Positions 25,003-33,323 of a stretch of 33,323 bases of DNA are shown here, one piece after another (positions within the stretch are counted from its first letter, which is position 1; every line of letters starts with the position of its first letter). The stretch lies in contig ONAD01000024.1 in assembly GCA_900315735.1 (NCBI GenBank), positions 1 through 33,323 on the forward strand, written 5' to 3'. Source of the stretch: an uncultured Lachnospiraceae bacterium. Lineage in GTDB: Bacteria; Bacillota; Clostridia; Lachnospirales; Lachnospiraceae. The notes under the pieces are model-generated. The model did no database searches, had not been told where the DNA came from, and was given only the letters and a program-made list of their open reading frames with translations. A program made the translations under genes and the position numbers.

Positions 25003-26514
25003 GTGGGCGCAATTAGTGCTGCAGACATAATCTCGATTATCCAGAGCGAGATAGAAGAATTTGACTGGGATGAATCCAGTCGTGAGACCGGTTCCGTAAT
25101 CTGGGTTGGTGATGGAATTGCAACCATTTACGGAATTGACCATGCAATGTATGGTGAAATCGTTGTATTTGATAACGGTGTCAAAGGAATGGTACAGGAT
25201 ATCAGACAGAATGAAATCGGCGTTATTTTATTCGGCCGTGATACCGGAATCAAAGAAGGAACCAAAGTGGTTCGTACCAAGAAGAAAGCCGGAATCCCGG
25301 TAGGGGAAGGCTTTGTTGGAAGAATTATCAATGCATTAGGTGAGCCGATTGATGGAAAGGGCGAAATTAAGGAAGATGATTATCGCCCAATCGAAGAGGA
25401 AGCACCGGGTATTGTAGAACGTAAATCAGTAAATACACCAATGGAAACAGGAATCTTATCCATTGACTCCATGTTCCCAATCGGTAGAGGACAGCGTGAG
25501 TTAATTATCGGAGACCGTCAGACCGGAAAGACCTCCATTGCAACAGATACCATCATTAACCAGAAAGGCAAAGGGGTAATCTGTATCTATGTTGCCATCG
25601 GACAGAAGGCGTCCAGTGTAGCAAAAATCGTATCTACACTGACCAAGCATGATGCAATGGATTATTCCATCGTGGTTTCCTCAACTGCAAGTGACCCTGC
25701 ATCCATGCAGTACATTGCACCATATGCAGGAACTGCAATGGCAGAGTACTTTATGCATCAGGGAAAAGATGTGTTAATCGTATATGATGATTTATCCAAG
25801 CATGCGGTAGCATATCGTGCGATTTCTCTGTTGTTAGAGCGTTCTCCGGGACGTGAAGCTTATCCTGGTGACGTATTCTACTTACATTCCAGATTGTTAG
25901 AGCGTTCCAGCCGTCTGAGTGATGAATTAGGTGGTGGTTCCATTACCGCACTGCCAATCATTGAGACACAGGCAGGAGACGTATCCGCATATATTCCGAC
26001 CAACGTCATTTCCATTACAGACGGACAGATTTTCTTAGAGAGCAATCTTTTCTTCTCTGGTATGCGTCCGGCAGTCAACGTTGGTTTGTCTGTATCCCGT
26101 GTCGGTGGTGCTGCACAGACCAAGGCAATGAAGAAGGCATCCGGAAGTATCCGAATCGATCTGGCACAGTATCGAGAGATGGAAGTATTTACCCAGTTTG
26201 CATCTGACCTTGATGACATGACCAAGGCACAGTTACAACATGGAAAAGCATTGATGGAGCTTTTAAAACAGCCACTCTGCCATCCGCTTTCCCTGCATGA
26301 GCAGGTAGAGACACTGTGTATGGCAAATCATGGTGTATTTGATAAAGTAGAAACAAAGAATGTAAAACAGTATCAGAATGAGATTCTTGAATATATGGAT
26401 TTGAAGCATCCGGAAATCGGCAGGGAAATCGAAGAAACCAAAGTGCTTTCCGATGAACTGACCGATAAGATTATTGCGGCTGCAAAAGAATTCGAAGACA
26501 GTAGAAATCAATAG
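25003..26514 (+). CDS. atpA: ATP synthase F1 subunit alpha
   Basis: A 503-residue subunit with the delta-binding N-terminus ([17 protein letters not shown]), a beta-barrel domain, Walker A GDRQTGKT (170-177) and the conserved [19 protein letters not shown] segment holding the arginine finger. I use the GTG at 25003, 8 bases after AGGGAGG; the GTG at 24994 overlaps that ribosome site and is unlikely to be used. It forms the non-catalytic nucleotide sites of F1. It ends 18 bp before atpG. Confidence 0.96.
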   Translation: MGAISAADIISIIQSEIEEFDWDESSRETGSVIWVGDGIATIYGIDHAMYGEIVVFDNGVKGMVQDIRQNEIGVILFGRDTGIKEGTKVVRTKKKAGIPVGEGFVGRIINALGEPIDGKGEIKEDDYRPIEEEAPGIVERKSVNTPMETGILSIDSMFPIGRGQRELIIGDRQTGKTSIATDTIINQKGKGVICIYVAIGQKASSVAKIVSTLTKHDAMDYSIVVSSTASDPASMQYIAPYAGTAMAEYFMHQGKDVLIVYDDLSKHAVAYRAISLLLERSPGREAYPGDVFYLHSRLLERSSRLSDELGGGSITALPIIETQAGDVSAYIPTNVISITDGQIFLESNLFFSGMRPAVNVGLSVSRVGGAAQTKAMKKASGSIRIDLAQYREMEVFTQFASDLDDMTKAQLQHGKALMELLKQPLCHPLSLHEQVETLCMANHGVFDKVETKNVKQYQNEILEYMDLKHPEIGREIEETKVLSDELTDKIIAAAKEFEDSRNQ

Positions 26515-26532
26515 GAATGAGCAGGTGTTGTT

Positions 26533-27426
26533 ATGGCAAATGCAAAGGAAATTCAGGATCGAATGAAGAGTATCAATGATACATTGAAGATTACCAATGC
26601 AATGTATATGATTTCTTCTTCGAAGCTGAAGAAATCAAAGAAAATGCTTTCTGACACGGAACCTTATTTCTTTACCCTGCAGTCGGAAATGAGCAGAATC
26701 TTAAGACATCTTCCGGATATTGAGGACATTTATTTTAAGACCAACGAAGAGAAAAAGCCGGAAGAGCGGATGGTAGGTTACATTGTTATTACGGCAGATA
26801 AGGGTCTGGCAGGCTCCTATAATCATAATGTATTAAAGCTTGCAGAGGAGCATTTGAAAGCACATAAAAATAACAAACTGTTTGTATTAGGTGAGTTAGG
26901 TCGTCATTATTTTGAACAGCGTGGAATTGAGATTGATAAACAGTTCCACTATACCGTACAGAATCCGACACTGAACCGTGCAAGAAATATTGCGGAGGAA
27001 CTTTTGGAGCTGTACCGGAAGGAAGAATTAGACGAGATTTATATCATCTATACCAGCATGGTTAATGCAATTCAGGAGGAGACACAGATCAGACAGTTAC
27101 TCCCACTGAAGAAAGCAAGCTTTAACGTGAAACTGCCTGCAGATATTCCGATGGAGGAACTGGCATTGAAACCATCTCCGGAGGCAGTGATGGATCGAAT
27201 TGTACCGGATTATGTAGTTGGTTTCATCTATGGAGCGTTAGTTGAGTCTTATTCCTGCGAGCAGAACGCAAGAATGATGGCAATGGAGGCAGCAACCAAA
27301 AGTGCCAAAGACATGCTCCATGAGCTGGATATCTTATATAATCGTGCAAGACAGGCAGCAATTACCCAGGAAATAACCGAGGTCATTGCAGGAGCGAAAG
27401 CTCAGAAACGGAAAAAGAGGCAGTGA
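26533..27426 (+). CDS. atpG: ATP synthase F1 subunit gamma
   Basis: A 297-residue rotor subunit with the expected terminal helices: N-terminal IQDRMKSINDTLKITNAMYM and C-terminal NARMMAMEAATKSAKDML with NRARQAAITQEITEVIAGA. The central Rossmann-like part includes ITADKGLAGSYNHNVL. The length is normal. It lies between alpha and beta in the standard order. Confidence 0.95.
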   Translation: MANAKEIQDRMKSINDTLKITNAMYMISSSKLKKSKKMLSDTEPYFFTLQSEMSRILRHLPDIEDIYFKTNEEKKPEERMVGYIVITADKGLAGSYNHNVLKLAEEHLKAHKNNKLFVLGELGRHYFEQRGIEIDKQFHYTVQNPTLNRARNIAEELLELYRKEELDEIYIIYTSMVNAIQEETQIRQLLPLKKASFNVKLPADIPMEELALKPSPEAVMDRIVPDYVVGFIYGALVESYSCEQNARMMAMEAATKSAKDMLHELDILYNRARQAAITQEITEVIAGAKAQKRKKRQ

Positions 27427-27429
27427 TAA

Positions 27430-28842
<1,413 letters not shown>

Positions 28843-28873
28843 GAGCTATCATCTTTAGAATAGAGGTACAGGT

Positions 28874-29290
28874 ATGGCAGGAAATACATTTTATTTAAAA
28901 ATAATTGCAGCAAACCGGGTATTCTATGCCGGCAGATGCCGTTCTCTGATTGTTCCGGAATATGACGGACAGAAAGAGATTTTAGCACACCATGAAGATA
29001 TGGTCATTGCCATTGATGAGGGTGAAATGCGTTTTCAGCCGGAAGGTACTGCAAATTGGGAATATGCAGTAGTTGGCATGGGTTTTGTGGAAATCGTCAA
29101 CAACCGTGTGACGCTTCTGGTAGAAACTGCAGAGCGTCCGGAAGAGATTGACGTTGCCCGTGCCAGAGAAGCAAAAGAACGTGCCGAGGAGCAGATGCGG
29201 CAGAAGCAGAGCATCCAGGAATACTATCATTCCAGAGCATCCTTATCCCGTGCCCTGACCCGACTGAAGGCAACCAGCAAGTACCAGTAA
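28874..29290 (+). CDS. atpC: ATP synthase F1 subunit epsilon
   Basis: A 138-residue protein with an N-terminal beta-sandwich (LKIIAANRVFYAGRCRSLIV; GQKEILAHHEDMVIAI) and a C-terminal helical hairpin (DVARAREAKERAEEQMRQ and ASLSRALTRLKATSKY). It completes the central stalk and can inhibit ATP hydrolysis in many bacteria. It is the last gene of the operon, before a terminator. Confidence 0.94.
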   Translation: MAGNTFYLKIIAANRVFYAGRCRSLIVPEYDGQKEILAHHEDMVIAIDEGEMRFQPEGTANWEYAVVGMGFVEIVNNRVTLLVETAERPEEIDVARAREAKERAEEQMRQKQSIQEYYHSRASLSRALTRLKATSKYQ

Positions 29291-29391
29291 GCAACAGGAA
29301 AGTTGTGGTATGCTGTGATAGTGTTATAAATGAAGATATAATATAGATAGAACCGGAAATAGAATTAGAACTAGAAATAAGATTATAGCAG

Positions 29392-29437
29392 GAAACCCGC
29401 AGATTATCTGTTTGAAAACAGGTGGTCTGCGGGTTTC
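29392..29437 (+). terminator. Terminator after the ATP synthase operon
   Basis: GAAACCCGCAGA (29392-29403) pairs perfectly with TCTGCGGGTTTC (29426-29437), with a second internal hairpin (CTGTT with AACAG). It lies between atpC and the convergent Rpn-like gene and may serve both strands, although the T-run is short. Confidence 0.7.
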
Positions 29438-29491
29438 TTGAGCTGCCGGTGGCAGGTTCTATAGGTATCAAATATTTATGTAATATAAAAG

Positions 29492-30397
29492 TTATTTCAT
29501 GAGTGCAGTAACGTCCTCTAAAGGAAGATTACAAAGTTCCGCTATTTCCTTCGCATCAAACTTTCCTGTTTTTAATAGACGAAGGGCGGTATCGGTAGAA
29601 GCCTGTTTCTGACCAAGGTTAATACCCTGCTCAACACCGGCGTCAAATTCAGCTTTTCTCAGTTTTTTCTCTTCTTCAACTTTATCATATTCAAAAATAC
29701 TCATAGCAATTACCTCCGCCTGATTCTTCCTAAGAAAATCTGCCAGAATATTTTCCTGAATGCATTCGGTGACAGCCTTTTGCACGGCATCATCCAAAGG
29801 CATCTGTTCTGCAAGGGAACGAACCTTTGCAACATAAATGGAATATTCCTTTAATATCTGGCAATGGGACATTAACTTGGTGTTGTGTCCTGCGTTTACA
29901 TTGAATGTAGTAACAATAAGTTCCAACGATGGATTGTCGGTTGCATGATAAAAAGCATCTGACAAACGGCTGGTATAGCAATCATCTATCGGTGAGCTTC
30001 CATTATAAAATACAATAAAATGGGGATTTGGAATTTTTTGTAGTGCAGAAGAATACAGGGATTTCTTATCCACAAGCTTCTGGTATTCCGCTGCGATGTA
30101 GAATAAATCCCGAAGCGGAATATTTGGATTCATTGTGGACTGATGCTCGTATAGATAGAGATTCATGTCCAGAATAAAAGCCAGATCGTTCTTCATTCCC
30201 ATGTAAATGGCATTTTCCAGGGTTACAATTTCAAGTGCACCGGAATCCGTGTAATGACTGTTATTAATTGCATTGTAAAGGGATAATAGTGCTTCCTTAT
30301 CCGAAAACAGCATCCGGAAAACAGTGTCCTTAAATTTGCGGTTCGCCACCGGTGTGTGTTTCGTTGTTTCATTTGCTTCATGTGCTTTTCCTGTCAT
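29492..30397 (-). CDS. Rpn/PD-(D/E)XK nuclease-transposase family protein
   Basis: A 301-residue protein of the Rpn (recombination-promoting nuclease) / YhgA-like family common in Lachnospiraceae. The N-terminal part has FKDTVFRMLFSDKEALLSLY, then MKNDLAFILDMNLYLYEHQS, where Asp71 and Glu84-x-Gln86 give the PD-(D/E)XK-type core, followed by NIPLRDLFYIAAEYQKLV. The C-terminal ~90 residues are charged helix ending in a small helical domain (TGKFDAKEIAELCNLPLEDV) that looks like DNA binding. It starts at the ATG at 30397, eight bases after GGAGG; a TTG two codons earlier is also possible. Such genes are often multicopy and may be mobile or linked to anti-phage defence, but no inverted repeats or partner genes are seen here. 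Confidence 0.82.
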   Translation of the reverse strand: MTGKAHEANETTKHTPVANRKFKDTVFRMLFSDKEALLSLYNAINNSHYTDSGALEIVTLENAIYMGMKNDLAFILDMNLYLYEHQSTMNPNIPLRDLFYIAAEYQKLVDKKSLYSSALQKIPNPHFIVFYNGSSPIDDCYTSRLSDAFYHATDNPSLELIVTTFNVNAGHNTKLMSHCQILKEYSIYVAKVRSLAEQMPLDDAVQKAVTECIQENILADFLRKNQAEVIAMSIFEYDKVEEEKKLRKAEFDAGVEQGINLGQKQASTDTALRLLKTGKFDAKEIAELCNLPLEDVTALMK

Positions 30398-30678
30398 AGG
30401 CAAGTCCTCCTTGTGTGTGGCAGGAGGATAAGCAGCAATAGTAAATAAATATCATATCCAGTGGCAAAAGATTACCTGCTATCGAATAATGGCAGTTATT
30501 TCCATACTGTATCGCTCCTGCTTTTTAGTTAAATAGTGAATCAAAAGCATAGATAGATACAGAAATGCTGGGTTCTATGCAGAACCGGATTTGAACTATA
30601 GAAAGTGCCATATAGATTGTATAATATATGCTTTTTCACATTTTAACATAGGAAGAGGGCAGGAGCAAGACAGAAAAA

Positions 30679-31278
30679 TTATTCCGCGTCTATTTCCGCC
30701 TTGATTTCATCTTCGGTTGCCGCCATTGCCTGTAAAGTCATGGTAAGCAGTTTCTCTAAATCCCAGCCAAGCTGAGCGGCACCGCGCTCGATGACCTCGC
30801 GGGAACATCCGGCAGCAAAGCCTTTGCTTTTATATTTCTTCTTTAAGGATTTTAATTCCATATCTTTCGTGCTCTTGGACGGACGCATCAGTGCAGCAGC
30901 CCAGATAAGACCGGTTAATTCGTCTGCGGCAAATAAGACCTTTTCCATTTCGTGAAGCGGTTCCACATCAATGGTTGTGCCACATTCTACGGTCATGCCG
31001 TAGCCGTGGGAGCAGACCGCATGAATAATGTCATCCGAAACGCCGCCATCCTTTAACAATTCCGGAGCCTTAAGACAATGCTCGGCAGGATATAATTCGA
31101 AGTCGATATCGTGAAGCAGTCCCACGATACCCCAGTATTCAGCATCCTCGCCATAGCCTAATTCATTGGCATACCATTTCATAACAGCTTCAACCGTAAG
31201 CGCATGCTGAATATGAAAAGGGTCTTTGTTATATTTTTTCAGTAATGCAAAAGCATCATTTCTTGTAATGTGTTCCAT
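30679..31278 (-). CDS. HD-domain (HDIG-like) phosphohydrolase
   Basis: A 199-residue soluble protein with the metal-binding pattern H...HD...D: His25 in HIQHALTVE, His56-Asp57 in GLLHDIDFEL, a likely His91 (SHGYG) and Asp119 in FAADELTGL. Close relatives are annotated only as HD or HDIG hydrolases and the substrate (a nucleotide, or none) is not known. AGAAGG precedes the ATG on the minus strand. It is the first gene of a leftward unit; 281 bases separate it from the Rpn-like gene, in which I see no further gene. Confidence 0.83.
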   Translation of the reverse strand: MEHITRNDAFALLKKYNKDPFHIQHALTVEAVMKWYANELGYGEDAEYWGIVGLLHDIDFELYPAEHCLKAPELLKDGGVSDDIIHAVCSHGYGMTVECGTTIDVEPLHEMEKVLFAADELTGLIWAAALMRPSKSTKDMELKSLKKKYKSKGFAAGCSREVIERGAAQLGWDLEKLLTMTLQAMAATEDEIKAEIDAE

Positions 31279-31390
31279 TTTTTCGACCTTCTTTCTTTTG
31301 GCAGTTCAGTAAAATACTTCAGTAAAAATATACACCGGATAAAATAAATGTGCAAATCAAATTAGTGTGGAAAGAGGGCATTTTTTGCAT

Positions 31391-32142
31391 ATGGCATCAT
31401 TATCCAAAGAACTGCTGCAGGGATTGTTAAGAGGAAAGCTTGGTTTCAACGGAATGATTACTACAGATGCCACCAATATGGTAGGCTTTGGCTGTGCCGG
31501 AAGACGTAAAGAGCTGCTTCCGAAATCCATCAATGCAGGCTGTGACATGCTTTTATTTACGAAGAATCTGAAAGAGGATTACGAGACTGTTTTAGAGGCA
31601 GTTAAGAGTGGCATAATTTCAGAAGAACGTCTGAATGAGGCGGTTACTTATATTTTGGCAACAAAAGCATCTTTGAAGCTGCATGAGAAACAGAAATCGC
31701 ATACTCTGATTCCGGATGAGTCCGCCCTTGATATTTTGCGTTGTAAGAAGCATATTGACATGGCATATCAGGTATCCGATAAAGCAATTACACTGGTAAA
31801 GGATGAGCAGAATCTTCTGCCACTTTCTAAGGGTAAATATAAGAAGGTACTGACCATCGTATTAGGAGATGCCATCAGTGCCAGCGGAAAACCGGCAGTG
31901 GGAGACCACCAATCGGCTATGATGCACCATGGTTTGTCCATGAGCTTCCGACCATGTTTATCTCCATTGCAAATCCGTATCATATGCAGGATGTGCCGAT
32001 GATAGAGACCTTTATCAATGCATAAACAGACAATGAATTTAACGTTGAAATGCTGGTAAAGAAATTAAATGGCAAGTCATCCTTTAAGGGAAAGAATCCG
32101 GTAGACCCGTTCTGCTATCAGAGACAGACAAGAACCATATAA
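31391..32142 (+). pseudogene. Remnant of a GH3 beta-N-acetylhexosaminidase/glucosidase-like gene
   Basis: Homology to the family begins abruptly at ASLSKELLQGLLRGKLGFNG, in the middle of the GH3 catalytic barrel, with the nucleophile-type motif TTDATNMVGF next; the first ~270 residues are missing. It continues through the linker to SDKAITLVKDEQNLLPLS, then breaks at about 31890-31912, where sequence is deleted and the frame changes. The last part reads in another frame as YDAPWFVHELPTMFISIANP and ends ...NPVDPFCYQRQTRTI at 32142, with an in-frame stop TAA where the family has Tyr (after ETFINA). A 5' truncation, an internal deletion with frameshift and a stop codon together make this a dead gene. 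The longest surviving frame is 31367-32002. Confidence 0.8.
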
Positions 32143-32166
32143 AAGTACAGGGATAAGAGGAAAAAG

Positions 32167-32268
32167 ATGAAAGCCTTGAAATTATACTGGATCGATATGA
32201 AGGAAAGGCACCTTGAAGAGAACCAAAAAGAAATCCTTTTACTGGTACAAAAAAGTAATCGAAAGTAA
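32167..32268 (+). CDS. Possible 33-residue ORF after the GH3 remnant
   Basis: MKALKLYWIDMKERHLEENQ followed by 13 more residues and a TAA, preceded by AAGAGG. It has no recognised domain; it could be a small protein or part of the decayed operon. It is reported only because of its good ribosome site. Confidence 0.2.
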   Translation: MKALKLYWIDMKERHLEENQKEILLLVQKSNRK

Positions 32269-32356
32269 CGGAGAAATTCTAAGATAAACGGCTGTTATTA
32301 TCTTAAAAAATATTGCATATTTACGAAAAAATAGGAAAAAAAGTAAAAAAAACCCC

Positions 32357-32385
32357 TTGTTCTATCAGAAAACCTGTTTTATAAT
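32357..32385 (+). promoter_or_regulatory. Promoter of the P-loop protein gene
   Basis: TTGTTC (32357-32362), a 17-bp spacer and a consensus TATAAT (32380-32385), 42 bp before the start codon. A small inverted repeat (TAAGATAA at 32280-32287 with TTATCTTA at 32298-32305) lies upstream. Confidence 0.6.
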
Positions 32386-32426
32386 AGAGGGAAAAATGAA
32401 CAGGCAATACGGAGGAAGAAGTAGAA

Positions 32427-33029
32427 ATGAGCAAGAAACTGATTATCGTAACATCACCGCCAGCTTGCGGGAAAACATATATTTCAAAAGAACTGGCAAA
32501 GAGATTAAATCATATTGTATATCTGGATAAGGATACTTTAATTACATTATCTAAACAGATTTTTGTAGTGGCTGGACAGCCATATAATAGAAGCAGTGAT
32601 TTCTTTGAGAAGAACATTCGTGATTATGAATATGAATGTGTCGTAAATCTGGCACTGGAGGCATTGGAGTATGAAGATCTGGTTCTTATCAATGCACCAT
32701 TTACAAGAGAAATCCGTGATATGGAATATATCAAAGGTCTGAAAGCCCAGCTGGCAAAGAAAGATGCTACATTAGTAACAATCTGGGTACAGACAGATCC
32801 GGAAATCGTTCATGAGAGAATGATTACCAGAGCATCTGACCGTGATGATTGGAAGTTAGAGCACTGGGATGAATATATTGCATCCTGTAACTTTGAGATT
32901 CCGGAAGATCTGCATGATCCGAATGTAAAAGATGATTTACTGATTTTCAATAACAACAATGATGAAGAGTTTGAAAAGTCCATGAAAGAGATTACTGGAA
33001 TCTTAAATGAGACTATCAATCAGGACTAA
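32427..33029 (+). CDS. P-loop NTPase / small-molecule kinase-like protein
   Basis: A 200-residue soluble protein of the AAA_33 / zeta-toxin-like kinase type. The Walker A reads SPPACGKT (10-17) instead of the usual G-x4-GKT, with Ser at the first place, and is followed by ISKELAKRL. Then come the substrate-side YLDKDTL, a Walker-B-like VLINAPF, IWVQTDPEIVHERMITR and a lid RASDRDDWKLEHWDEYI. Such proteins phosphorylate small molecules (gluconate, shikimate, RNA ends), and the substrate cannot be told here. GGAGGAAG lies at good spacing. It is a single-gene unit with its own promoter and terminator. Confidence 0.82.
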   Translation: MSKKLIIVTSPPACGKTYISKELAKRLNHIVYLDKDTLITLSKQIFVVAGQPYNRSSDFFEKNIRDYEYECVVNLALEALEYEDLVLINAPFTREIRDMEYIKGLKAQLAKKDATLVTIWVQTDPEIVHERMITRASDRDDWKLEHWDEYIASCNFEIPEDLHDPNVKDDLLIFNNNNDEEFEKSMKEITGILNETINQD

Positions 33030-33050
33030 TTACATAGTTTAAAAGTGGAA

Positions 33051-33104
33051 CCCCGGGCAAAATGCTTCTTATGGGAAGAGAAGTATTTTGCCCGGGGATT
33101 TTTT
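33051..33104 (+). terminator. Strong intrinsic terminator after the P-loop gene
   Basis: CCCCGGGCAAAAT (33051-33063) pairs perfectly with ATTTTGCCCGGGG (33085-33097), and pairing extends inward by about five more pairs. Six T residues (33099-33104) follow. Confidence 0.9.
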
Positions 33105-33232
33105 ACTTTACAGGAAATTGCTTTCCTGTAAAGTAAAAAATGCTCCGCGAGGATGCGCACTGCGGCGTATAAGGTAGATGTCGCAAGCGACCGCCGCAGG
33201 CGCGAGAATGTGCCAAGGCACATTCTTTTTTA
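33099..33232. repeat. Stack of three inverted repeats (possible dispersed palindromic element)
   Basis: First, a 19-bp perfect inverted repeat: TTTTTTACTTTACAGGAAA (33099-33117) with its reverse complement at 33122-33140. Second, TGCGGCG (33161-33167) pairs with CGCCGCA (33192-33198), enclosing GTCGCAAGCGAC (33180-33191). Third, AGAATGTGCC (33205-33214) pairs with GGCACATTCT (33217-33226) and runs into TTTTT, a terminator in its own right. The GC-rich second unit differs in composition from its surroundings. No ORF is present. Composite elements of this type are often dispersed in Clostridia genomes; copy number cannot be seen here. Confidence 0.6.
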
Positions 33233-33245
33233 CTCTATAGGAAAT

Positions 33246-33274
33246 TTCTCAAATCGTCAGAAATAGTGTATAAT
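33246..33274 (+). promoter_or_regulatory. Promoter for a gene beyond the right edge
   Basis: TTCTCA (33246-33251), a 17-bp spacer and a consensus TATAAT (33269-33274). No start codon with a usable frame follows inside the window. Confidence 0.5.
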
Positions 33275-33323
33275 AAACTGGAAATAAAAAATGACATGAC
33301 AAAAGAGCGAAGGGGGCTTCGCC

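Noticed and set aside
29492..30397. Rpn-like gene as part of an insertion sequence
   Set aside because: No terminal inverted repeats, target duplications or second transposition gene were seen on either side.

Overview
The window looks like a chromosomal segment of a gut-type Firmicute, most likely a member of the Lachnospiraceae (Clostridia). The grounds are low-to-moderate GC, AGGAGG-type ribosome binding sites, YesM/YesN-type signalling, a class III MglA/MglC sugar transporter, a chemotaxis-linked [FeFe] hydrogenase, an Rpn/PD-(D/E)XK protein and a PKTGD sortase-anchored protein. I cannot name the genus. I see no tRNA, rRNA, CRISPR array, insertion sequence or prophage.

Layout. 1-1642: 3' end of a sucrose-phosphorylase-like GH13 enzyme, a convergent XRE regulator, and a small membrane protein. 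1676-6348: a galactose/glucose-type (Mgl) ABC transporter operon of binding protein, double ATPase and permease. 6439-12583: a sensing operon of AraC-type response regulator, YesM-type histidine kinase, a membrane-anchored binding protein, a lipid-anchored galactose-binding protein and an unknown protein; these genes overlap or nearly touch. 12678-15276: a sensory [FeFe] hydrogenase fused to a chemoreceptor signalling domain, followed by an ECF S-component-like protein. 15405-17297: a sortase-anchored surface protein. 17458-22733: a frameshifted SulP anion transporter, a hybrid histidine kinase and a rhodanese-fold protein. 23043-29290: a complete F1Fo ATP synthase operon (atpBEFHAGDC). 29492-33323: an Rpn-like protein and an HD-domain protein on the minus strand, a decayed GH3 glycosidase, a P-loop protein, and a stack of strong hairpins.

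Main discovery. The substrate-binding protein of the Mgl operon (1811-3079) appears to be a natural circular permutant. It begins, after the lipoprotein signal, with the segment that lies about 85 residues into mature E. coli MglB (FFNKEPS, here WFNRQPS). It runs through to the normal C-terminus and then, after a short linker, continues with the missing N-terminal segment (IYKYDDNF...LAINLVD, here IYNASDNF...FAINMVK). The window holds an internal control: the lipoprotein at 10952-11992 is the same family in the ordinary order. Nearly all sugar-contact positions of MglB can be found in the permuted protein. The permease of the same operon carries a cytoplasmic coiled-coil extension of about 220 residues that classical MglC lacks, so the transporter is unusual on both sides of the membrane.

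How it may work together (inference): the permuted binding protein feeds the transporter, while the ordinary galactose-binding lipoprotein and the anchored binding protein report sugar to the YesM-type kinase, and the AraC-type regulator acts on the mgl promoter, which has a good -10 but a poor -35 and sits beside an 18-bp perfect palindrome. Separately, the hydrogenase-chemoreceptor suggests taxis or signalling in response to H2 or redox state.
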